Shown: piece after piece, positions 24,355-31,500 of the stretch
Position numbering within the stretch: the first letter of the stretch is position 1
Layout: each line of letters starts with the position of its first letter
Source of the DNA: a virus
IMG/VR virus record: IMGVR_UViG_3300017987_000168
Span: 1 to 41,274 of that record
DNA: 41,274 nt
Strand: one strand, 5' to 3'
The notes under the pieces: generated by a model
Told to the model about the DNA's origin: nothing
What the model saw: the letters and a program-made list of their open reading frames with translations, nothing else
The model's database searches: none
Made by a program: the position numbers and the translations under genes

Positions 24355-25203
24355 CTACGGGCGGCGGCTGATGTACTGGGGCTGATACAGGATCGGCGGC
24401 GTGGCGGACAATCCGTCCGCGCCTTGGAGGATACCTACCAAGTACCGCACGCGACCAGCGGAAGAAACGTCCGGCGGCGTAAGGGTCACCTGCCCCGGTG
24501 TGTCGTCCAGGAACACTGGTCGCCGCTGGGAAGACGCCGGCGGCGCGGCGGCGAACCTGGCAGGGACCACCTGGGCGTGAACCTCATGGACCAGGACGGC
24601 GGCACCTGCCAAGGCACCCACCGCTGCGATTCCCGCGGGCTGCCACAGGCCGCTAGCGAAGGTGGCGTCCGCAGGGCGCACCTGGCCTACCACCGTGTCC
24701 AAAGCCACCACGTCCCCCGCGGCGATAGCAACCGCGGCCACCCGGGTGACGGGGGTGAGTCCCCCTCCTCCTGTCCCGGCGCCCCCAGACAGAACCCACT
24801 CCCCCCGGGTCTGGTCCCACAGGAGGGTCACGTCCCCGCCAGGAGCCACCAGCACCGTCGCGCCGGCCCCACGGGCGGACCCCGGGGGTAGGGCCACCGC
24901 AGCCTGGGTTGGGCTCAGCCGGACGCGCTGGCCGTCGTAGGTCCCGGGCCGCATCACCGGGTTGCCCAGGGTGATGGCCGAGGGGTGGTCCAGGAAGTAC
25001 ACGCTGTCCCCTGCGGGGTTGGGGAGTGGCTCCCCGTCCCTGTCCTCCCCGGGAGCCGGGAGCACGTCACCGTTCCGGGCGCTCACGCTGAACGGGCGTA
25101 GACCCTGAAGGGTCTTGGCCTGGGTGGCCTTCCACTCCCCGATCTGGTCCAGGATGGACGGGGCGGTGGTCCGCAGGTCGATCTTGTCCAGCACCAGGCT
25201 CAT
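24355..25203 (-). CDS. Fibre protein sharing the C-terminal domain
   Basis: A 282-residue protein overlapping the previous gene by 4 bases (ATGA). The N-terminal 40 residues (LDKIDLRTTAPSILDQIGEW) may bind the fibre base. The middle is beta-rich with Gly/Pro turns (LLWDQTRGEWVLSGGAGTGG). The last 80 residues match the end of the 701-residue fibre downstream: RFAAAPPASSQRRPVFLDDT, then LVGILQGADG and ILYQPQYISR. The two genes are probably partners or alternative tips of one appendage. Confidence 0.7.
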   Translation of the reverse strand: MSLVLDKIDLRTTAPSILDQIGEWKATQAKTLQGLRPFSVSARNGDVLPAPGEDRDGEPLPNPAGDSVYFLDHPSAITLGNPVMRPGTYDGQRVRLSPTQAAVALPPGSARGAGATVLVAPGGDVTLLWDQTRGEWVLSGGAGTGGGGLTPVTRVAAVAIAAGDVVALDTVVGQVRPADATFASGLWQPAGIAAVGALAGAAVLVHEVHAQVVPARFAAAPPASSQRRPVFLDDTPGQVTLTPPDVSSAGRVRYLVGILQGADGLSATPPILYQPQYISRRP

Positions 25204-25679
25204 GCGGTCCTCCGGCGAAGGTAGGGGGTGACGGTGATCCCCCCGATGGCCGATGCCGCCACCGAGATAGCCACCCCGCTGGGGGCGGGCACCAGGAGGG
25301 CCCCGTTCCCGGCGTCGTCTTCCAGGTCCAGGCGGCGGAAGGCCGGGCCCCCATCGGCGATCTCAATCTCCCGGAGAAGCACCGAGGCCGCACCTTGGGA
25401 GGTGTAGATCCGAAGGGTGTAGTCCGCGCCGGCCAGGAGGCTCACCCCCAGGGCCAGGATCTCCGTGGGAAACACCTGGGGCCAGTACGTGTCCGCGCCG
25501 ATCGCGGAGGTAGGGTCCCGCCCGGCCGGGGAACCGTACAGCTCGGTGCCGGGAGCGGTGATCACCCCCCAGGAGAAGGTGGGCCCCTCCTGGACAGGGC
25601 ACGACAACGCCTCCCGCAGCAGGCGTGCATCCTGCGGCGCGAGGCGGTCGTTGAACAGATCCGCGGGCAGGTTGCGCAC
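25200..25679 (-). CDS. Beta-rich virion protein, unknown
   Basis: A 159-residue protein, GTG 25679 directly after the upstream TAG. It has a helical N-terminus (LFNDRLAPQDARLLREALSC). The remainder is beta-strand (TYWPQVFPTEILALGVSLLA, then YTLRIYTSQGAASVLLREIE and VAISVAASAIGGITVTPYL). The pattern and position among fibre genes suggest an appendage subunit or adaptor. No family recognised. Confidence 0.6.
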   Translation of the reverse strand: MRNLPADLFNDRLAPQDARLLREALSCPVQEGPTFSWGVITAPGTELYGSPAGRDPTSAIGADTYWPQVFPTEILALGVSLLAGADYTLRIYTSQGAASVLLREIEIADGGPAFRRLDLEDDAGNGALLVPAPSGVAISVAASAIGGITVTPYLRRRTA

Positions 25680-25901
25680 CTACTCGGCGTCCCCTCCCGC
25701 CGCGGCGTCGTTCCCTTCGGCCTCGGGCTCCGGCATGGGGACCACCTTGAGCGCGTCCAGTTCCGCCTGGAGCGCGTCCTTCTGCGCCAGTTCGGCCTGG
25801 ATCAGGTTGATGGCGTTCTGGAGGGCCACGTGATCCTCCCGTGTTCCCTTGTAGGCGCGGCACGCGTTGTCCAGGAACTTGATCGCTTGCTGTCGGGTCA
25901 T
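25680..25901 (-). CDS. Small coiled-coil protein
   Basis: A 73-residue protein, ATG 25901 with a run of G as a ribosome site. Residues 3-50 are helical with a heptad pattern (DHVALQNAINLIQAELAQKD, then LQAELDAL). The C-terminal 20 residues are acidic and disordered (PEPEAEGNDAAAGGDAE). It is probably a small oligomeric helper of the neighbouring virion proteins. No family recognised. Confidence 0.6.
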   Translation of the reverse strand: MTRQQAIKFLDNACRAYKGTREDHVALQNAINLIQAELAQKDALQAELDALKVVPMPEPEAEGNDAAAGGDAE

Positions 25902-25922
25902 GGTCCCCCCTTGCGACTTGAC

Positions 25923-26330
25923 CTACGCCTCGTCACCCGCGCACAGCCATTCGAACTCGCCGGCGCCCTCCACGGTGACCCCCGTGATGAACTCGTCGTC
26001 GGCCGGGACCAGGACGAGCATCCCGTTCTTGTTGGCCGCGGCCACGGGGTACACCGTGGCCCCCTGGGCGTCGTGGGTCACCGTCACGTCGAAGGGACCC
26101 CCGGCCAGGGCCTTGAAGTACAGGAACCGCCCCTGGAGGTTGGCCGGGAACGGAAGGGGGTCGGGACCGGGGTCTACCGCGGCCCGCTGCTGGCTGATCT
26201 CCAAGTCCGCCGCCAAGGGGAACTTGTTGGTGTACCCGCTCCCCGGGGCGGTGGATCCGCCGGGGCAGGTGCCGGAGTCCAGGCGCACGTCGAGCGCCAG
26301 GTCAACGTCCAGGGAGATCTTCGCCGCCAT
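25923..26330 (-). CDS. Beta-rich virion protein, unknown
   Basis: A 135-residue protein. The start at ATG 26330 is chosen because a TATAGT box sits 6 bases upstream and the protein looks natural from there (MAAKISLDVDLALDVRLDSG). No ribosome site is seen, which fits a leaderless mRNA. The protein is mainly beta (FLYFKALAGGPFDVTVTHDA, then GMLVLVPADDEFITGVTVEG) and ends in EWLCAGDEA. Its place at the head of the fibre group suggests a virion role. Confidence 0.6.
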   Translation of the reverse strand: MAAKISLDVDLALDVRLDSGTCPGGSTAPGSGYTNKFPLAADLEISQQRAAVDPGPDPLPFPANLQGRFLYFKALAGGPFDVTVTHDAQGATVYPVAAANKNGMLVLVPADDEFITGVTVEGAGEFEWLCAGDEA

Positions 26331-26336
26331 GGGCGG

Positions 26337-26342
26337 ACTATA
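26337..26342 (-). promoter_or_regulatory. Possible leaderless promoter -10 (TATAGT)
   Basis: In the 37-base gap between stop 26368 and ATG 26330, minus-strand TATAGT ends 6 bases before the ATG. Transcription would start at or very near the start codon. Confidence 0.45.
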
Positions 26343-26367
26343 CACCACGGCGCCCCCGGGTTGGCCA

Positions 26368-26655
26368 CTACTCCGCGGAGGGCCGCTCACGGTGCCGTGC
26401 AGCCAGGACCACCACGATGATCACCACGTCCAGGACGGTGGTCACCGCGTAGGCGATCAAGGCCTGGGGAGCCAGGAGCTTTTCCGTGTACACCCACCCT
26501 CCCAGGTTGGCGGCGGCGAACAGGACCCAGGACAGAACGGACACCCCCGTGGTGTCCCCCTGGCGGGCCGCTCGGATCGCTGCGGCCAACGCGGCGGCCG
26601 TGGCGGTGGGGAGAACTACGGCGGGGACCCACCCGGCGATGTCGGCGGCAGTCAT
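26368..26655 (-). CDS. PQ-loop / SemiSWEET-like membrane protein
   Basis: A 95-residue protein, ATG 26655. It has three hydrophobic segments at about 8-30, 39-57 and 65-86. The sequence between the first two (RQGDTTGVSVLSWVLF) and the following N/W pattern (AAANLGGWVYTEKLL) match the PQ-loop/SemiSWEET repeat, where TxS or TTGVS precedes TM2. The family's PQ dipeptide is replaced by PT (residues 16-17). The length fits one three-helix unit. SemiSWEETs form dimers that carry small sugars or similar solutes. In a phage it could also serve as a holin-like protein, because it precedes virion genes and has a short basic tail. Activity is unknown. Confidence 0.6.
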   Translation of the reverse strand: MTAADIAGWVPAVVLPTATAAALAAAIRAARQGDTTGVSVLSWVLFAAANLGGWVYTEKLLAPQALIAYAVTTVLDVVIIVVVLAARHRERPSAE

Positions 26656-26662
26656 CCCCACC

Positions 26663-26668
26663 ACCCTA
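26663..26668 (-). promoter_or_regulatory. Possible leaderless promoter -10 (TAGGGT)
   Basis: Minus-strand TAGGGT ends 7 bases before ATG 26655, in the 57-base gap after the stop at 26713. The bases between (GGTGGGG) could also act as a weak ribosome site, so either reading is possible. Confidence 0.4.
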
Positions 26669-26712
26669 CCCCACCGAGTGCTGGCGAACATCGTCGTCCG
26701 CCCAGTTGGGCG

Positions 26713-27012
26713 TCAGTCGTCGTCCTCCACCATGGCGGCCACTTCCACCGCGCGGATCGCGTCCCGGATGTCGGGGAGAGCCGCGGCCACCACGTCCAGG
26801 GCAGCCACCTCGTCGGCAGCCCACTGGCGCATGTAGGGCTCCTCCACTTGGATCCGGGTCCGCTCGGAGTCGTACCGCCCCTCCCCCACGGGGTACACGG
26901 TCACCCGGAACCGAGGGGCCGCTCCCCCGTTGGGGGTGGGGACGAACACCTTGTCGATCCGGAGGCCCAGGGTGATCGACTCGGCCACCGGCAACTTGGC
27001 GCCCTTGGTCAC
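26713..27012 (-). CDS. Small protein with acidic C-terminal motif
   Basis: A 99-residue protein. GTG 27012 overlaps the upstream stop as GTGA. It has beta-strands (ITLGLRIDKVFVPTPNG, then RFRVTVYPVGEGRYD), a helical part (MRQWAADEVAALDVVAAALP) and ends in VEVAAMVEDDD, the tail motif common in this block. Function unknown. It is the last gene of the small-gene array before the PQ-loop protein. Confidence 0.6.
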   Translation of the reverse strand: MTKGAKLPVAESITLGLRIDKVFVPTPNGGAAPRFRVTVYPVGEGRYDSERTRIQVEEPYMRQWAADEVAALDVVAAALPDIRDAIRAVEVAAMVEDDD

Positions 27013-27392
27013 TGGTCGCCCTCCAGCATTGCCGCGGCGGCGTACCCCATGGTGGGGGGGTCGTCGGGCGCGCCGGGGGGCTCCCCCATGGCCCCGATCC
27101 CCCACCCCAACTCGATGGCGGCACGGGCATCCAGTTGGATCAACCCCCGGGTGCCAGGGTTGCGCATCATGTACGCCACCCCCTCGTGGGGGTCCCGGAA
27201 GTAGGGCGGGGCCCGGTGCGCCCCCAGGGCGGCGCGGCCGTCGAACCTGTCCTTCCAGTAGGTCCGGGTCCGGCCCCCGGCGTACACCAGGCTGTTGACC
27301 TCCCCGCTGTCCGGGCGGGGCATCAAGGCCATGATCACCACGGGGGTGTCCCCGTTGAGAGTGTCCTCGCTGATCCTGCTCACCCCCACCAC
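27009..27392 (-). CDS. Small protein with AAAAML tail
   Basis: A 127-residue protein starting at GTG 27392, or at GTG 27389, directly after the upstream TAA. It has a possible beta start (TPVVIMALMPRPDSG), a basic aromatic stretch (TRTYWKDRFDGRAALG) and a C-terminal helix ending in GYAAAAMLEGDQ. Function unknown. Translationally coupled to its neighbours. Confidence 0.6.
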   Translation of the reverse strand: MVGVSRISEDTLNGDTPVVIMALMPRPDSGEVNSLVYAGGRTRTYWKDRFDGRAALGAHRAPPYFRDPHEGVAYMMRNPGTRGLIQLDARAAIELGWGIGAMGEPPGAPDDPPTMGYAAAAMLEGDQ

Positions 27393-27956
27393 TTACGCGG
27401 CGACACGAGCCCTGTGCTCGGTGGCCGCGTTGCGGAGGATGGCCTTGGTGTACCGGTACACGTGGTCCCTGCGGAGGCCCTTGAGGGCGTAGTTCTCCCA
27501 CAGCACTCGGGGGCGGTCCTCGATGTACGCGTCCACGGCCTTGTCGCTGGCCCCCATGCTGATCATGGCCCGCACCGACTCGCAGTAGGCCTGGACCTCG
27601 ATGGCCCACCGCCACCGAGTCCAGAACACGTACCGGGTGCGGAACTTGGTCGGCTCCCACCACCGCCACTGGCGGGCGTGGAACAGCTCGTGAGCCAGCA
27701 GCCGCGCCTTGGGGAACGGCTTGTAGTTCTGGGCCCCAGTCCCCAAGCGCAACTCCCGGTAGTACGTGGTGGACATCCGAGACAGGCGCCCCCAGTGGCT
27801 CGACTTGTTCTCGATCCGCAGCCCCAGGCGCTTGGCCTCGGCCTCGTACCGTGCCACCAACTCCTCGGGGGAGCGGTGGCGGTCCAGGTACTTGTCTCGC
27901 AAGCGGTCGTCCTCCGCCAGGCGGCGGTCACTTCGGCGGATCTTGATCAGTCCCAT
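27393..27956 (-). CDS. Metallopeptidase-like protein (HExxH)
   Basis: A 187-residue protein. Residues 89-93 are HELFH inside LLAHELFHARQWRWW, a zinc-binding HExxH, and a third ligand candidate is Glu120 in AIEVQAYCESV. The layout (HExxH, about 26 residues, then E) suits a gluzincin-like minimal peptidase, as in many phage-encoded and M78/SprT-like proteins. No signal peptide is seen. The N-terminal 30 residues are strongly charged. It could process a protein or cleave peptidoglycan; the substrate is unknown. ATG 27956 has AAGGGA upstream and lies inside the end of the zinc-ribbon gene before it. Confidence 0.65.
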   Translation of the reverse strand: MGLIKIRRSDRRLAEDDRLRDKYLDRHRSPEELVARYEAEAKRLGLRIENKSSHWGRLSRMSTTYYRELRLGTGAQNYKPFPKARLLAHELFHARQWRWWEPTKFRTRYVFWTRWRWAIEVQAYCESVRAMISMGASDKAVDAYIEDRPRVLWENYALKGLRRDHVYRYTKAILRNAATEHRARVAA

Positions 27957-28179
27957 GGTGGTCCCTTGGACACGGAGGATACTCCCCCAAGGGGCACGGT
28001 GGCGACAAGGACCCCCGCCCCCCGCACGTGGGGCACGTATCCCGGGAAAACCCCACCCCCGCGAGCCCCCGGAGGTCCACCCGCAGGGTTTGCATGATCT
28101 CCGGGGGGAGGACTTCGATCACCCGCCCTGAACCCCCGCACGTGGGGCACGCGGGAGGGCTAGTCCTGGCACGTGGCAT
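27928..28179 (-). CDS. DnaJ-type zinc-ribbon protein
   Basis: An 83-residue protein, ATG 28179. CPTCGGSG at 11-18 and CPTCGGRG at 49-56 are two exact copies of the DnaJ zinc motif half, spaced so that they can bind one zinc. There is no J domain or peptide-binding domain. Between them is IEVLPPEIMQTLRVDLRG, a possible helix and strand. It overlaps both neighbours, by 20 and 29 bases. Confidence 0.65.
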   Translation of the reverse strand: MPRARTSPPACPTCGGSGRVIEVLPPEIMQTLRVDLRGLAGVGFSRDTCPTCGGRGSLSPPCPLGEYPPCPRDHHGTDQDPPK

Positions 28180-28441
28180 CGGTGGTCTTAGGGGGCGGCA
28201 CCCGCCACCACGTGTGATCCGGGCCCACGTACACCTGATTGCGCTCCTCCACCGTCCGACCATCGCGCCCCCGCACGGCCTCAAAGCACTCCACCATGAG
28301 CGCATCCCGCCCGTTGGCGGTGGTGGGGGTGATGCTCCCGATCCGGTACACCGGCCCCATCAAGGCAGGCGCGGCCAAGTCGCCGCGCACCAGCGCGGTT
28401 CCCGGAACAAGCTCTGCCTCCACGATCATGCGGACGCGCAT
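28160..28441 (-). CDS. Small beta-rich protein, unknown
   Basis: A 93-residue protein with one of the best ribosome sites in the block (GGAGGAGG, 5 bases before ATG 28441). It has beta-strands with MIVEAELVPGTALVRGDLA, VYRIGSITPTTANG and RNQVYVGPDHTWWRVPP. This looks like a small barrel. Function unknown. Confidence 0.6.
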   Translation of the reverse strand: MRVRMIVEAELVPGTALVRGDLAAPALMGPVYRIGSITPTTANGRDALMVECFEAVRGRDGRTVEERNQVYVGPDHTWWRVPPPKTTDATCQD

Positions 28442-28530
28442 ACCACCTCCTCCGGGGGTGTGCCAACTGCGCCGGGTGGAGTGAGCAGATTGAAGGACGG
28501 TGGAGGTGGCGGTGTTTTGCAGTGGTCCAT
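28426..28530 (-). CDS. Possible 34-residue peptide
   Basis: An ATG at 28530 opens a 34-residue frame (MDHCKTPPPPPSFNLLTPPG and so on) that overlaps the start of the next gene by 16 bases. It is proline-rich and has no ribosome site, so it may simply be a leader region carrying the strong ribosome site of the 93-residue gene. The region has no other candidate. Confidence 0.2.
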   Translation of the reverse strand: MDHCKTPPPPPSFNLLTPPGAVGTPPEEVVCASA

Positions 28531-28537
28531 GGGCCGA

Positions 28538-28606
28538 TCAGCCTATCACCGCGTCCACCAGGAGGGTGGGCCCGTTGAGGACGCACGTGGTGGGGTGCCC
28601 TTTCAC
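28538..28606 (-). CDS. Possible 22-residue peptide
   Basis: A GTG overlapping the upstream TGA as GTGA opens a 22-residue frame (VKGHPTTCVLNGPTLLVDAV and two more). The GTGA coupling is like that of real genes here, but length and composition give little support. Confidence 0.2.
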   Translation of the reverse strand: MKGHPTTCVLNGPTLLVDAVIG

Positions 28607-29079
28607 GCCCCCGCCTCCTGGTCGGGCTCGTCCTCCGGCGGCCACGTCCCGTGGGCCAGCACGTGGTCAAGCATGTCCGCGAAAGCGCGGGCCGCCCCGC
28701 TCAACTCTGGGTGCCCCGCATTGAGGTGATCCCTATCCGCCTTGCGCCACGACGCCACCAGGCGTTCCAGGGGCGGGGTGGGAACCGTGGCGGTGGGGTC
28801 CACCAAGGCCAACTCCCGGATGCACACCGCGGCGTCGGGGCGGAACAAGGCCCCCAGCCCCGTGGCGATCTCCACCGCCAAGATCCCGTCGTCTCCCCCC
28901 TCGTACCCCGGGTACGTCTGGACCATCCACGCCCCGCGCCCCCATGCCTCCTGCGGAGTCCATGGGAACCGCATCTGGACCACGGCCTGGTCGGGGTTCT
29001 CGATCCACACCACGGCCCCGGGCATGGCGTCTCGGAGGGTGTCGCTGAACTCGTCTGGTCGGGTGACGCGAACGTCCAT
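28603..29079 (-). CDS. Small acidic protein, unknown
   Basis: A 158-residue protein, ATG 29079 (GTG 29085 is an alternative). An alpha/beta pattern: MDVRVTRPDEFSDTLRDAMP, then AVVWIENPDQAVVQMRFPW, then GILAVEIATGLGALFRPDAA. The last 50 residues are helical (LERLVASWRKADRDHLNAG, then ARAFADMLDHVLAHG) and the end is acidic. Resembles small modulator-like proteins, but no family recognised. Confidence 0.6.
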   Translation of the reverse strand: MDVRVTRPDEFSDTLRDAMPGAVVWIENPDQAVVQMRFPWTPQEAWGRGAWMVQTYPGYEGGDDGILAVEIATGLGALFRPDAAVCIRELALVDPTATVPTPPLERLVASWRKADRDHLNAGHPELSGAARAFADMLDHVLAHGTWPPEDEPDQEAGA

Positions 29080-29095
29080 ACCCACACCCTTGCGC

Positions 29096-29521
29096 CTAGT
29101 CGTGCGACACGGAAAGGGCGTCGCCCGTGATCGTCACGTCCGCCACCGCCACCGCGGCCACCCCATCCACGTCGGCAAGGGCCTTGGCTACTTCGGCCGC
29201 GGTGTAGGGGACCGGGCCCAGGTCGGCCATGGACGACTCGGGGTCGTTGGCCAAAAGCCACTCCGCGGCGGCGTCCTGGTCGGCCCATCCCGTCCCATCG
29301 CACGTGGAGCACAAGGTCATGCTGGCCTGGGCGCGAAACCGACGAGCCACCACGTCCTGGGGGGTGGTGGTGGAACGAACGTCCGGGGTGACCCCGGTCC
29401 CCTCACAGCAAGGGCACTCCACCCGGCCCACGGCGCGCTTGGCCGCGGCGATCTCCGCCGACAAGGCCGTTTCCAGGACGGCCTTCAGCCGCTGGCGTGT
29501 TTGGTCTGGGGTCTGTTCCAT
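29096..29521 (-). CDS. DnaJ-type zinc-ribbon protein with AAEWLL helix
   Basis: A 141-residue protein. An N-terminal helix (RLKAVLETALSAEIAAAKRA) is followed by CPCCEGTG at 36-43 and CSTCDGTG at 71-78, two DnaJ-type halves 35 residues apart, and then by DQDAAAEWLLANDPE, the helix found after the zinc motif in many genes here. The C-terminal 45 residues form a separate alpha/beta piece (YTAAEVAKALADVDGVAAVA). Function unknown. Confidence 0.65.
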   Translation of the reverse strand: MEQTPDQTRQRLKAVLETALSAEIAAAKRAVGRVECPCCEGTGVTPDVRSTTTPQDVVARRFRAQASMTLCSTCDGTGWADQDAAAEWLLANDPESSMADLGPVPYTAAEVAKALADVDGVAAVAVADVTITGDALSVSHD

Positions 29522-29739
29522 TGGGGAGCCACGTCCTCGATGTCATCGTACACCGCCTCGGCCTCGGCCTCGGGGTGCGTTCCGCAGTAAGGGCACGGCG
29601 CGCCGTCGTCCGGCTTGTAGTGCAGGGGAAACCCTGGTGAGGCAGAACACCACCTCCACCCCGGCGGGGGTTTGATCGGATCCCAGATCAACTGGTTGCC
29701 GTCCGCATCGTAGGCGTACACCCGCCCGGGGACCGCCAT
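29485..29739 (-). CDS. Small cysteine-pair protein
   Basis: An 84-residue protein, ATG 29739, forming TGATG with the previous gene. Residues 27-55 hold a Trp/Cys/Pro-rich stretch (PPPGWRWCSASPGFPLHYKP, then CPYCG), one complete CxxC plus a single upstream Cys. The N-terminus MAVPGRVYAYDADGNQLIWD is beta-like and the C-terminus acidic. The 3' end overlaps the next gene by 37 bases. Function unknown. Confidence 0.55.
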   Translation of the reverse strand: MAVPGRVYAYDADGNQLIWDPIKPPPGWRWCSASPGFPLHYKPDDGAPCPYCGTHPEAEAEAVYDDIEDVAPQWNRPQTKHASG

Positions 29740-29984
29740 CAGTCCCCTCCCTCCAGCATGGACTTGCTGGCGGCCAGTTTGAGCGCCGCGGCGATCACCT
29801 CGGCCCCATCGTACCCCAGCCGCAGGGTGAGCTTTACGGTAGGTTCTGCGCTGGCCGGGGCAGTAAGGGCCAGTTGATCCACCTGGACCCCGCTGTCCGC
29901 GCCCTTCTCCACCACGAACGCCACCGCGGCCCGAAGGCGGGCGTCCTGCTCCTTGCGGGTGATGGTCTTCTTCTTGGGGGGCAT
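29739..29984 (-). CDS. Small protein, paralogue of the gene at 35830-36108
   Basis: An 81-residue protein. It aligns along most of its length with the 92-residue product of 35830-36108: AAVAFVVEKGADSGVQVDQL here against AALATLVEFGPAAGVDVTHI there, then LTLRLGYDGAEVIAAALKL against LTVRVWGDGMETLAAAVKA. Both end in the block's tail motif (SKSMLEGGD here). The Lys-rich N-terminus MPPKKKTITRKEQDARLR could bind nucleic acid. Function unknown. Confidence 0.65.
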   Translation of the reverse strand: MPPKKKTITRKEQDARLRAAVAFVVEKGADSGVQVDQLALTAPASAEPTVKLTLRLGYDGAEVIAAALKLAASKSMLEGGD

Positions 29985-30298
29985 CAATCTTCCCCCAGGA
30001 GGCGCTGGGCGCACTCCTCCGCGGTGGTGAGGATCTTCCACTCCACCTTGACCCCCGCGGCTCGGCGGGCGTCCACGGCTCGGCGGGCTTTCTCGATCCA
30101 CCGCCGGTCCATGGCCGACGCGTTGGGAGCCTCCACCACCACGTGGACCACCCCGCCAAGGAAAACCTCCTTGACCGCGTAGGCCCGGAAGAACCCCGCG
30201 GCCACCCCACCATCCAGGAGCTTGGCCAGGTCGGCCCGGGTGAGGGCGTCGTCGTCGGCCGCCACCACGAACTCGGCCAGTTCCGGCCAGTCACTCAT
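29984..30298 (-). CDS. Small helical protein with acidic tail
   Basis: A 104-residue protein, ATG 30298 overlapping the upstream stop by 8 bases (ATG 30307 is an alternative). Helices and strands alternate: DWPELAEFVVAADDDALTRA, then FFRAYAVKEVFLGGVVHVVV. The end TTAEECAQRLLGED fits the common C-terminal tail. Function unknown. Confidence 0.6.
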   Translation of the reverse strand: MSDWPELAEFVVAADDDALTRADLAKLLDGGVAAGFFRAYAVKEVFLGGVVHVVVEAPNASAMDRRWIEKARRAVDARRAAGVKVEWKILTTAEECAQRLLGED

Positions 30299-30467
30299 GT
30301 TGATCATCCACCCCTCCCTTGGCCACCACGGACACGGCCCCCAGAAGCCCCAGGGCGGCCACCACGAACACCACCCACGCAGGCCACCACTGCTGACCCA
30401 CCCACGCGGCGGCAAAGGCCAGGACCACCCACACCACCACCCACACCAACGCGCGGCCGCGGGTCAT
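30291..30467 (-). CDS. Small two-span membrane protein
   Basis: A 58-residue protein, ATG 30467 (ATGA overlap). Two hydrophobic segments, at about 7-24 (LVWVVVWVVLAFAAAWVG) and 30-49, with a short polar end (GGVDDQHE). Positive N-terminus (MTRGRAL). Size and topology would suit a small holin or a membrane anchor, but it lies in the small-gene array rather than beside a recognised lysin. Function unknown. Confidence 0.6.
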   Translation of the reverse strand: MTRGRALVWVVVWVVLAFAAAWVGQQWWPAWVVFVVAALGLLGAVSVVAKGGVDDQHE

Positions 30468-30847
30468 CCCGGGTTCTCCATGAGCCACGCGGCGGCCTTG
30501 GCCTTCAAGATCCGCCGCCGGCCGCGGCACAGGTCGCACTTCTCCACCATGTTGGTGTTCATCCACGTGGCAGGGTCCCCGTACTCCGCCCCGTACTCGT
30601 CGTCGTGGTCCCACTCCGCCATCTGGGCCTCTACGGAGAACGGGTCGTAGTCCCGGTCGTAGTCGTCGTCGTTGTCGGCGGCCACCCCCGCCACCATCTG
30701 GCGAAGGCGGCGGACGGCGTCCTCCCCCGCGGGAGGGCGCTCCGTGCTGGGGTTCATGATCGACCCCTTCTCCACCTGGAGGCCTGTCCCACCGCACGAC
30801 GGGCACAGAACGAACTCCGCGGCAAGCACCCGGCGGTGATCCGTCAC
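30464..30847 (-). CDS. DnaJ-type zinc-ribbon protein with AAAWL tail
   Basis: A 127-residue protein. GTG 30847 overlaps the upstream stop as GTGA. CPSCGGTG at 15-22 and CDLCRGRR at 104-111 would be the two zinc halves, separated by a very acidic Asp/Tyr-rich stretch (DNDDDYDRDYDPFSVEAQ). It ends in KAKAAAWLMENPG, the helix typical of this block. Function unknown. Confidence 0.65.
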   Translation of the reverse strand: MTDHRRVLAAEFVLCPSCGGTGLQVEKGSIMNPSTERPPAGEDAVRRLRQMVAGVAADNDDDYDRDYDPFSVEAQMAEWDHDDEYGAEYGDPATWMNTNMVEKCDLCRGRRRILKAKAAAWLMENPG

Positions 30848-31500
30848 GCCCCCTCCACCCGGTGGACCTCCACCCGCACCTTGACAGGCCGGGCCGTGGT
30901 CCTCCACGACGGGTGGCCGCCCCGCACCAGCTTGCACCGCTCCCTGGCCAGGTCCCGGGTGTCGAAGGTGGCCACGGGAGGCATGTCCCCTCGCCCATGG
31001 CGGGGCCCCAGGGGGTCCCCAGGGGAGTCGAAGTAGAACCGACCGGCCAGGAACGGCTTGTCCACCGCCTTGCCGTTCTTCCAGTAGGTGATCTCCACAG
31101 CCCACCGCACCTCCGCGCGGGCCAGGGACGGAACCCCCGCCGCCGCCGTCTTGGCCCGGGTCTTGGCGGCCTTGCTCAACTCGGCGGCCCTGTCCTTGAC
31201 GGCCCGTTCGGCACGTAAGCGGCGGCGGTCGGCCACCAACTTGGCCAACGTCCCCTTGCGTGCGGTGATCCACTGGCACCCCGGCCCCCCGTAGTACCCC
31301 ACCCGCACGTCCGTGGCTTTGGGGTCCCCTTGGATCCGGTACCGCACATTGTTGGGGGTGGTGTCCTGGCCCTTCCACCGGATGGGGTCGTCGCCGCTCC
31401 CCAGGTAGTCGTCCAGTTCTGCGAACGCCGTGCTCGCGTTCATCTTCTCCGGGGCCAGATGCTCGATCTGGTCGTACCGATCCCAGTGTCGCCGCGCCAT
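30844..31500 (-). CDS. Unknown 218-residue protein
   Basis: ATG 31500 forms TGATG with the upstream gene. The N-terminal half contains TPNNVRYRIQGDPKATDVRV and YYGGPGCQWITARKGTLAKL. A strongly basic helix follows (RRRLRAERAVKDRAAELSK), then a beta-rich C-terminal part (RWAVEITYWKNGKAVDKPFL, then KVRVEVHRVEGA). The middle helix could bind DNA or RNA. It is among the largest genes of the array and lacks both zinc and tail motifs. No family recognised. Confidence 0.6.
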   Translation of the reverse strand: MARRHWDRYDQIEHLAPEKMNASTAFAELDDYLGSGDDPIRWKGQDTTPNNVRYRIQGDPKATDVRVGYYGGPGCQWITARKGTLAKLVADRRRLRAERAVKDRAAELSKAAKTRAKTAAAGVPSLARAEVRWAVEITYWKNGKAVDKPFLAGRFYFDSPGDPLGPRHGRGDMPPVATFDTRDLARERCKLVRGGHPSWRTTARPVKVRVEVHRVEGA

